Shown here piece after piece: positions 56,529-64,000 of a DNA stretch of 64,000 nucleotides. The notes beneath the pieces are model-generated. The model was not told the origin of the DNA. It saw only the letters and a list, made by a program, of their open reading frames with translations, and ran no database searches. Location: assembly GCA_009363875.1 (NCBI GenBank), contig CM018683.1, positions 47,605,711 through 47,669,710 of the forward strand, given 5' to 3'. The number at the start of each line of letters is the position of its first letter. The first letter of the stretch is position 1. This stretch comes from Mikania micrantha (taxonomy: Eukaryota; Streptophyta; Magnoliopsida; Asterales; Asteraceae). Made by a program: the position numbers and the translations under genes.

Positions 56529-57470
56529 TCAGATGAAACCTTTATCCAGTAGCTCCTGTAGTTGATTTGACAATTCCTGCATCTCAGAAGGTGCTAACCT
56601 GTAAGGAGATTTAGTAACAGGAGTTGCTACAGGAACTAGGTCGATACGAAACTCTACCGGTCGCGCAGGTGGCAAACCTGCTAAGTCTTCAGGAAACACT
56701 TCCGGATATTCTTTTACTACTGGCACGTTCTGAATCTTGATCTTGTCTTTCTCTTTCTCCACCACATGAGCCAGAAAAGCTACGCACTGCTTCTGTAGAC
56801 ACTTACGCGCCTTTATGCAAGATATGATTTTGACACTTCGCTTTGCTTGATCCCATCGAACTTCCAATACACGATCATTCGTCAGTGGAATCCGAAGTAG
56901 CTTTTCAGAGCAGATGACTTCCACTCTATTGAGAGACAACCAATCCATTCCAACGATGATGTCGAAACTACCCAACTCCATCGGTATCAAATCGATGGTA
57001 AATGTATGACCATTAAGTGTTAGTGGGCAGTTTATGTATACTGTACTAACTGTGATTTGTTTCCCGTTAGCTACTTCTATGATGTGAGGGGAATCTAAAA
57101 GTTCCTCAACAGAATTTAGTTGGCATGCAAAATCGTTATAGATTAAACTCTGATCCGCACCAGTGTCAAAAAGAATAGATGCATAAAAGTCATGTAAGAG
57201 AAATGTACCAGTGACAACATTCGGGTCTTGGCGTGTAGCTGGAGCTCCTATAGCAAAGGCTCTTCCACGGGGTGCTTGAACTGCCGGTTGTGCTTTCTTC
57301 GGGCAGTTCTTTGAAAAGTGGCCAAGTTCTCCACAGTTATAGCATCCGCCGTTGTTTGGTTGTTGGGTGGAGGGAGAGCTAAAGCAGCATTGTTGACTGC
57401 TTGGTTTGGGGTCATCCTGCATTGTTGGACCCAATGGCCCTTTCTTCCACATCCCGTGCAGTAACGGCAT
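56529..57470 (-). pseudogene. gypsy A gag end (zinc knuckle) and aspartic protease
   Basis: The zinc knuckle CYNCGELGHFSKNCP is followed by the protease with SILFDTGADQSLI (DTG active site) and LGSFDIIVGMDWLSLNR. The linker to RT is ATPVTKSPYRLAPSEMQEL. The reading ends LLDKGFI at a TGA where an Arg codon is expected. Gag (57,248 onward) lies in another frame, so a frameshift lies at about 57,350-57,430. Confidence 0.85.
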
Positions 57471-58488
57471 GGATTGTTAGCAGCATGATGATACTGGCAT
57501 TTAGTACACAGAGGGTGCGGGCCAGTGTATGGCTTCTTGTGAAGGTTCTGCGGTGCAACGGCTACTTGGTTGTGTGGAGTAGCCATTGTGTAGTTCTTGA
57601 TAACTTTCTGCTTCTTCTTGGGATGGTGATGGGGTTTCTTGGAGGATTCTTCTTTGTGCTTGCCCGAGTCAGCCTCTTTCTTCAGAGTTCCGGAGGCTAC
57701 CATCAAATCCATGAGTTTCCCTGATAGACTCACAGTGGACTCTAAGGTGACAGGGTTTGCTGAAATGACTAAACCCTGTATGCAGGCGGGGAGTCCACCT
57801 ACATATCTACCAATCCTCTTCTCCAGTGTTGGTACCATGTCTGGCTCCAATGCTACCAACTCGTGATAACGAGTGGTATACCCCAAGTGATCTGCTCCTT
57901 TCATCACATGGTTTGCCAACTCAGTCTCCATCCTTTGCAGCTCGTTCTTAGGACAGAATTCAGTTCTCAGTAAGGCCTTGAAATCTTCCCATGACATCAA
58001 CATGGCTTCTTCCCTTCCTCTAGCTTGAATCTGTGAGTTCCACCAAGTCAAGGCTTGCTTGCTGAATGATCCAGCAGAGTAACGAACCTTGTGATGCTCT
58101 GGACAACTGCAGAGGTCCAGAGTAGTCTCAATCTTTTCTATCCACTGGATTAATCCAACAGCCCCTTCAGTACCCCTGAAACTAGGCGGCTTACATCCCA
58201 CAAAGGACTTGTAGGAGTAGTTAGAAGCACCACCAGTATTCCCACTCGCTTCTCCCGACGAATTTCCAAAATTGTTGATGTTATTCTGGATTGGTTGATC
58301 ATATCCAGGATAAACTCTTTCAGCTGGTTGGTCAGCTGACTGCTCAGTAGGGTTGCTAAGGCAACGGTAGTAGGATCCAGATTATGAGTCGCGTTCGGGT
58401 CAACAGGTGGAGTGTGTGGGGGAGGAGGAGGTGGAGGAGGTGGCGGTGGTGGTGGAGGCATAAGAGGAGGTGGTCTTCTCGGCGGCAT
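57300..58488 (-). pseudogene. gypsy A gag with proline-run N-terminus
   Basis: The most likely start is the ATG at 58,488 (MPPRRPPPLMPPPPP...), followed by a long proline run coded by a CCN repeat. After a frameshift at about 58,190 the capsid blocks appear: PPSFRGTEGAVGLIQWIEKI, LTWWNSQIQARGREEA, SWEDFKALLRTEFCP and YVGGLPACIQGLV. A basic HHHPKKKQK segment and the knuckle CTGCGRKGHWVQQC follow. The upstream in-frame MCLLHSIIALTD lies in the leader and is less likely to be the start. Confidence 0.8.
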
Positions 58489-58650
58489 TCTGATCACAAC
58501 CAATAGAATATCGGTTAGTGCAATGATCGAATGCAGAAGACACAATGCAAATAATTTCCTAAGTCCTGTGTTATCTATATGAGGGGTCCCTAGGTTATAG
58601 TCTAGGCCAAACAGTTTGAATAAATGACCTATATTTCTCTATAACCATGT

Positions 58651-58661
58651 CTCTGATACCA
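58651..58661 (-). promoter_or_regulatory. primer-binding site of element A (tRNA-Met type)
   Basis: On the minus strand TGTGACA-GAT-TGGTATCAGAG lies directly after the 5' LTR, a match to the 3' end of initiator tRNA-Met used by many plant LTR elements. Confidence 0.88.
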
Positions 58662-58664
58662 ATC

Positions 58665-61600
58665 TGTCACACCCCGAGCCGGCGGGCCAAATCGTGTGTC
58701 CCGTCGGGCGAAAAGGTCTCGGGGCGCGATATCGGGAATGATAATAGTGATGATCAGATTGTTTACATTGCACATGATATATAATGAGAAACTGCTAAAT
58801 GAAAATAGAATTACAAAGTTAAACTACATCAGTTTCGTTCATAATTTAACAATGTAAATCTACTATCAACATCATAATCTTTCTATCTTGTATCTGCTTG
58901 AGATATACAAAATAATCTGTATAATGATGTTTCAAAAATATGCTAGTCCAAAATACTAGGTCCTCTATCTGGCATACTAGTCCAAAAGCATAACGTCTAA
59001 CTCAGACCTATTCGTCAACTGAGAAGTCATGCAAAAAGATCAAGTCAACACATGGTTGGTGAGTTCATATAGTTTTATTTAAAAATGATTTTTGAATAAC
59101 TCGTTCGAATGACAACCTTAACCTCACCATTAACCACCTATACCATCCAGTTCAATATGCTTATATATAGGGCATATGTAAGGTCAAGCTTACCGCCAGC
59201 CCAGCCACCGTCCCATCACATACCAAACCACATGATATATTGTTCCTGGTGATAATTAAGCATTTCATCCCATACCTTTGATTCACAACGTTTAATTACC
59301 CTGAAATCTGTTTACCTTGATCCCTCGAAATGACAACCTTAACCTCATCAACAACCACCTATGTTATCCAATCAAGTATACTTATATATAGGGCATATGT
59401 AGGCTCGAACTTACCGCCCTGCCAGCCACCGTCCCACCACATACCGGACTGCTTAACATATTGTTGTTAATGATAATTAAGCGTTTCATTCCATCCATCG
59501 TCATATTAGATTTTGATTTCCACAAATTGAAATACTACCGATTTCTTGAGTTTATCACGTATTCATGATCAACCATAGCACTTGTAGAAACATAATATTA
59601 AATGCTTAATTAAACGAATAATTAATCATTTAAATACAACTAAGACATGATGATTGGGCCTTGTTTGATTCAATCAATTAGTCTTAGTTGTTGGTGGTGT
59701 CCAACTTGTATCGTCTCACACATGGCCAATATCAGGCTTGACCCAAATGAGTCTACCCGTATGTGTTAGAATTTCATGATGTGCCCATATCAGCTTGACC
59801 TTCAGGTCTACTGTACATGTCGGGACTTTAGGATATCCTTTGATTTTGATCATCTTTGTTCTCTTGAATTCATTTGATCGTTTGATTTATTGATTTATGC
59901 CCATATAGCTTGACTAAAAAAGTCTACTACTTATGACGGGACTTTTCGTGTGTTATCACATGGTTTCGATCTGCATACAACTCACATCCACCTTAAATTG
60001 ATCGTTAATGATTTCATTAGTTCATTGATTCACACATAGACATGATTTCCTTGATTTTGATCCTTAGACTTCCATGGCTACAACACTGAATTAACTACTT
60101 TGGATTTGATCCTTAGTTTACTTGAACATACACTGAATTTAGATTCCTTGGATTAGATCTTAAGTTTTAGTTTTGTTGATCTGAATTTAGATTCTTTGAA
60201 TTAGAACTTTGATAGAAGAATTGTTTGATTTAGAATTATTGTCTTACTCATAAAGAGTAATTAATTAATTCATTAAGTACATCTGTATATAGTTTACCTA
60301 GACAGGAGTCTAGGATACATTTAAGTATATAAAACACACAAGAAGTAAAAGCATTTACGTAAAACATATTTAAAGAAAAGGTTTACACATGCTTCTCAGC
60401 CCCGTGTTTGTAAAACAAAAATGTTTAGAAAAGGGGCAATGAACTCACCTGTGTTGCTAAGAATTGAATCACAACAAAATGCGCGCTCGTTACTTGTGGA
60501 TTAAGTATCTTGAGTACCTGAGTTGTTTTAAGAAGATTCGAATACTATAAGTATGTATAATAGACGTATCGAGGGTTTTGGTCACGGTGTGCTACTATGT
60601 GTCCTATGTTACTAGCGTGTTTCTATGTCTCTCTAGCTATTCTAAATGTATTACCCGTTTATAAACCATTATCCCGTGAATAATCACTATTAAACCTTAG
60701 TTATGTAAGGTTTATCTTATTATATTCATAACTCCTTTTAAAGAAAACATCATTTATAAAACTCATTTTAGTGAATTTTTATGTTTGAAATTATTTAATT
60801 TATTTTAAAGAAGTTTATAAATCAATTTCCCTTTGATTAAAATCATAATTTATTTTGAGTATTCAAAAGTTAACATGTTAGGCTTGGGTTAATCTCATTT
60901 GATTAACCCTAAGCCCGTTGCTAGATTCTTGTTTCCCATGGTTCTTTGATCGCTCATGTGTATAACTTAGCCTAGAAAGTTCGATTCAACTATCTAGCCT
61001 AGTTATATATTGCATAGCATCTACTAAGTATTGGGTGTTAATAATGAAACCAACTCCCACACTTAGTTAATTTCTTGACCCCTTGATAACTATGATGGGC
61101 GTTAAAGTAGTTAGAAACTTTGGTGTTGAAGCTTTAGCCCGTGATTAACATGAAATCCCATTCAATTGTTTAAAAACCAAGTTTAACATATTGGATTATT
61201 AGGGTTTTGAGTTGACCCTTAGTTGACCATCCCTAGTTATGGTCTCATTTGATAAACTCCATATTCACCCATCATTGTTACTTAGGAAAACTTCGTATTA
61301 AACCTTAACATAGATAGTTACAAAACCGTTCACCACCTTAGAAAACCCTAATGATTTCTTTCCCACGTTGACCTTTATATATCCAATCCCATGCATAAAA
61401 TCAAGTACCCATGCCCACGCATGAAGTCATGTACCCAACCCCCATGTAACCAACCGAATAGGGTAGACCATACGACTGAGCTATGAGGACCGAAGGTGAC
61501 TGTGTGCGAAAGGGAGAAGGCCGAAAGTGGCTTCATGCGAAGGAACCAAGCTTGGCCGAATGAAGTGGATCATGCGAATGGAGTCAAGGCCGACTAAGGG

Positions 61601-62774
61601 AGGCATGCGAATGAGGAGTTGGCCGAGTGGAGATGGTACCATGCGAATAGGCCTTCCTTCGGCCTTGTGGCCATTCGGCCTCCTGGTTCGGTCATGGGTC
61701 TGTCGGCCAGGCCATTCGGCCGGCCTGTGAAGAAGCTCATTCGGCCGCTCGAACCTAATCAGCCCCTTGCCACAACTTCGAGCTCTAGAGCTAATTAAGG
61801 TGTTCCCCCCAAGTTCCCACATGATCCTAAAATGGTTTTTATGCAATTTCCCTAAGTCTTGGGTGGCTAAAACTCGAACTTGAGGGTTTGAAAACCCTAA
61901 AACCGTGATATAAATCTCATTTTTACCTCGATTTGGTTGGTTCAAAGCCCAGATCGTTTGTACTTTCATGATCTATAGGTTGTAGTGGTCGTTTTGACAC
62001 CAAGAGAGCTCGATTTGGTGAAGAAACGTGGATTCTAGGGTTTGTGGATCTTAGAGAGAGAAAGTAGAGAGACAGAAACGAGATTGGTGAGGATGGGCTG
62101 GTAGGTGGTGGTGGATATGGCAATTAAATGTCATATTAATGGCTTTTAGTTATCCGGGTGTGTTCGGTCTCGTTCGGTTTCGCTCGGTTTCGTGTAGAAG
62201 CATCGGTTTCGTTTCGTCTTCGAAATAAACGATACGGATTTAAAAGTAAAGTTTATAAATTTCATTTAGGTGGTAATTTCTAGTAAATTAACTAAGTGTC
62301 TTCCGTTTATTTTAAATTTCTGAAAATATTTAGTTTAACTGTTTAAATCGAATCGTCTCCCGTACGAATACGACGATAACTATACTTTTCGATATAATTT
62401 TCTAATTATTGGACATCATTCAGAACGTTAAACTTTCAAATTTATTCATACAGATCGTCATCTATACGAATAATCTGTCAATTTTGCATTCACGTAACGA
62501 CATCCGTTGTTGTTTTGTTCTGTTAAACCTCACATACGTTTACAGATAATAATATCCTAACTAACAATCACATGATGATTATGTGTCGTCAGATAAATAT
62601 CTGACTGTTGAACCATAGTTCTGAGATACGTTCCTGCAATGACTGTGAAATTGTTCTATTGTAAACATAAAATGATAATGATATACATGTAGCACACATA
62701 ATTTGTACCTGAATTACTGTTCGTGTTACTGTGTAGATCACTGTTCCGGTTACGTTTCCGGCACTGATGTTACA
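58665..62774 (-). repeat. 5' LTR of element A (4,110 bp)
   Basis: In plus-strand reading it runs from TGTCACACCCCGAGCCGGCG to GGCACTGATGTTACA. It is full length like the solo LTR at 26,822-30,903. It contains the ~225-bp internal duplication, CATTCGGCCGG palindromes (61,450-61,760), the donor block at about 60,447 and the acceptor block at about 59,020. Confidence 0.92.
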
Positions 62775-64000
62775 AAAATGGCCATCATACTATGCCCAAT
62801 AGGTAGCAGTAATGTCATGAGGTTGATCACCCCTCCAATGACAAACTGCGATGGCATGCGAGCATGGAAATCTATAAATTTGTCATTTTCCACATATGCA
62901 TGTTTTCTTACGATATTCAACCGTTTAGTCATTGTCGCCATCTTCATTCGTTTGAACCCTTGAAATAACACTATACCTTGCATCAGTTTGATCGAAGAGA
63001 AATACTTGGTGTTCACAGGAATGATTGTCGCGATGATTAAATAATGTCCACATACAGGGAGGTAAACCTGTATTGGAACTCATTGCAATCTCCATGTACT
63101 TTACGTATTGAGCTACGTCCCTTTGAAACGTAAAGTCAATACAGGCCTAAATAGGTAGCAACCTAGCTCCACGTAATACATTGTTCAAGATTTCAGATAT
63201 ATTGGTAGTTAGATTACCCCACCAACGTCTTCTTTCATCAAAAACAATTGTCCACTTTGATTTTTCAATATTGTTTAAGTACTGCCATGCCTCTTCGTTT
63301 AAACCTCTTATTTCTCTTTTCGCCGACCGGTACTTTCGGCGTTGTGTAGTGCTCCCAATTGCCTAACATAATTTTTTCAAGCTAACACTTTTGAAATTTT
63401 TCGTGAAGTTGCTTCTAATATGACGAAGACAATACCGATGATAAGCTTTCGGCTCCATCCAATCTTCATCATTCTCCATTACGTTGACAATTCCTTTATG
63501 TCGATCAGAGAACACACACAACTTGCCCATGCTGTTATTTCTAACATGTTGATGAAATTGTTGGAAGAACCACCTCCAACTTTCATTGGTTTTTCATCAA
63601 CTATTGCATACGCCACATGCAATATGTAATTGTTAGCATTCTTTGAAACATCAATCAAAAGCTTACCTTTATATGGTCCCTTAAGATGAGTACCATCTAC
63701 AGATATTATCGGTTGACAGAGATGAAAGGCTCCCAGAAGACAAATTTAAACACAGCACATTCAGGCGTACTATGTGGATGATGGAACCACGTTACTATGG
63801 TACCATCATTTGAGGACTTCAATGCTTCAACATAGCGTGGCAGCTCTTCAAAGTTGCTCTCCCAACTACTGTGAATCTTTTCTATAGCTAATCGTCTAGC
63901 AGTCCACGCTTTAGAATACGTAATATCAACATGCAGCTTCTCTTTAATATACGCGCGAATCTGCTTTATTGGAAATCATATATCTTCACCGATTTACGGG
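62775..64000 (-). pseudogene. third MULE: MuDR-type transposase, N-terminal and core part
   Basis: From the window edge the reverse strand encodes IRAYIKEKLHVDITYSKAWT and SWESNFEELPRYVEALKSSN. After a frameshift comes the catalytic start ISVDGTHLKGPYKGKLLIDV with the first Asp (VDGTH). Further blocks are NNYILHVAYAIVDEKP, then decayed sequence, and FIDFHARMPSQFVIGG near the break. Multiple frameshifts and stops occur throughout 62,780-63,700. The N-terminus lies beyond the window, and the C-terminus is displaced to 51,180-51,390 by gypsy A. The protein would have been a DDE transposase. Confidence 0.82.

Larger units (their letters stand above)
51391..62774 (-). mobile_element. gypsy element A (11.4 kb), TSD AAAAT, with a deletion
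   Basis: The element has LTR, primer-binding site, gag, protease, RT, RNase H, integrase and second LTR in order on the minus strand. Perfect flanking AAAAT duplications (51,386-51,390 and 62,775-62,779) prove one insertion event. A deletion joins the integrase core to the middle of the 3' LTR at about 54,580, removing the rest of pol, the polypurine tract and about 0.9 kb of LTR. It landed inside a MULE transposase gene. Confidence 0.92.

Overview
The window is plant nuclear DNA and consists mostly of transposable elements. Long-LTR Ty3/gypsy elements, MuDR/FAR1-type Mutator-like elements (MULEs), Helitron-like ends, tRNA-derived SINEs, MITEs and AT-rich spacers surround one apparently intact plant gene. 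That gene is a two-exon carboxylesterase of the CXE/HSL family. The gene type and the element families point to a eudicot. The general style (LTRs opening TGTCACACCCCG, palindrome-rich LTRs) is compatible with Asteraceae, but this is an inference and not demonstrated.

Layout. 1-3.6 kb: 3' end of a plus-strand Ty3/gypsy element, with the pol C-terminus, polypurine tract and a 3.03-kb LTR. 3.6-8 kb: LTR-like debris, a SINE-like head, tandem repeats, a CGGTT-rich element and microsatellites. 8.1-10.5 kb (-): broken MULE transposase fused to an OTU cysteine-protease domain. 11.8-15.1 kb (+): the carboxylesterase; its 2.3-kb intron holds a SINE and a Helitron-like element. 15.3-15.6 kb: a hAT-type MITE. 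About 16.7-22.1 kb (-): a second MULE-OTU element, internally deleted, bounded by arrays of the motif ACGGCCCGTACTGG and also carrying an ATHILA ORF-1-like pseudogene with an in-frame 282-bp duplication. 22.6-23.6 kb: two adjacent Helitron-like elements. 25.3-25.8 kb: two SINEs with target-site duplications (TSDs).

26.8-30.9 kb: a 4.08-kb solo LTR with perfect TSD TATGG. 31.3-33 kb (-): gypsy integrase relic. 33-34.5 kb (+): Copia-like leader and gag, fused to a gypsy leader. 34.8-43.6 kb (-): gypsy element B with one full LTR, a decayed gag-pol and a truncated second LTR that carries a Harbinger-type MITE. 43.6-48 kb: LTR fragments in opposite orientations, one holding a Copia-type solo LTR. 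49.9-64 kb: a third MULE (plant mobile domain relic, MuDR-type transposase) split by gypsy element A (51,391-62,774, TSD AAAAT).

How the parts relate. None of the element ORFs looks intact: all show frameshifts, stops, lost catalytic residues or deletions. Three patterns recur beyond individual annotations. (1) LTRs of several gypsy families share a splice-donor-like block (AG|GTRAGT followed by pyrimidine-rich CCCCTTTT sequence) and a downstream acceptor-like block (CACCAACC..TTGAC..TTCTYAG|GT), which together look like an intron inside the LTR. (2) The MULEs combine a transposase with AT-hook, DLNxxP motifs and an OTU protease domain. (3) Nearly every element carries its own private array of short palindromes near its ends or in its LTR. 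All positions and comparisons were made by eye; no alignment or database search was run.
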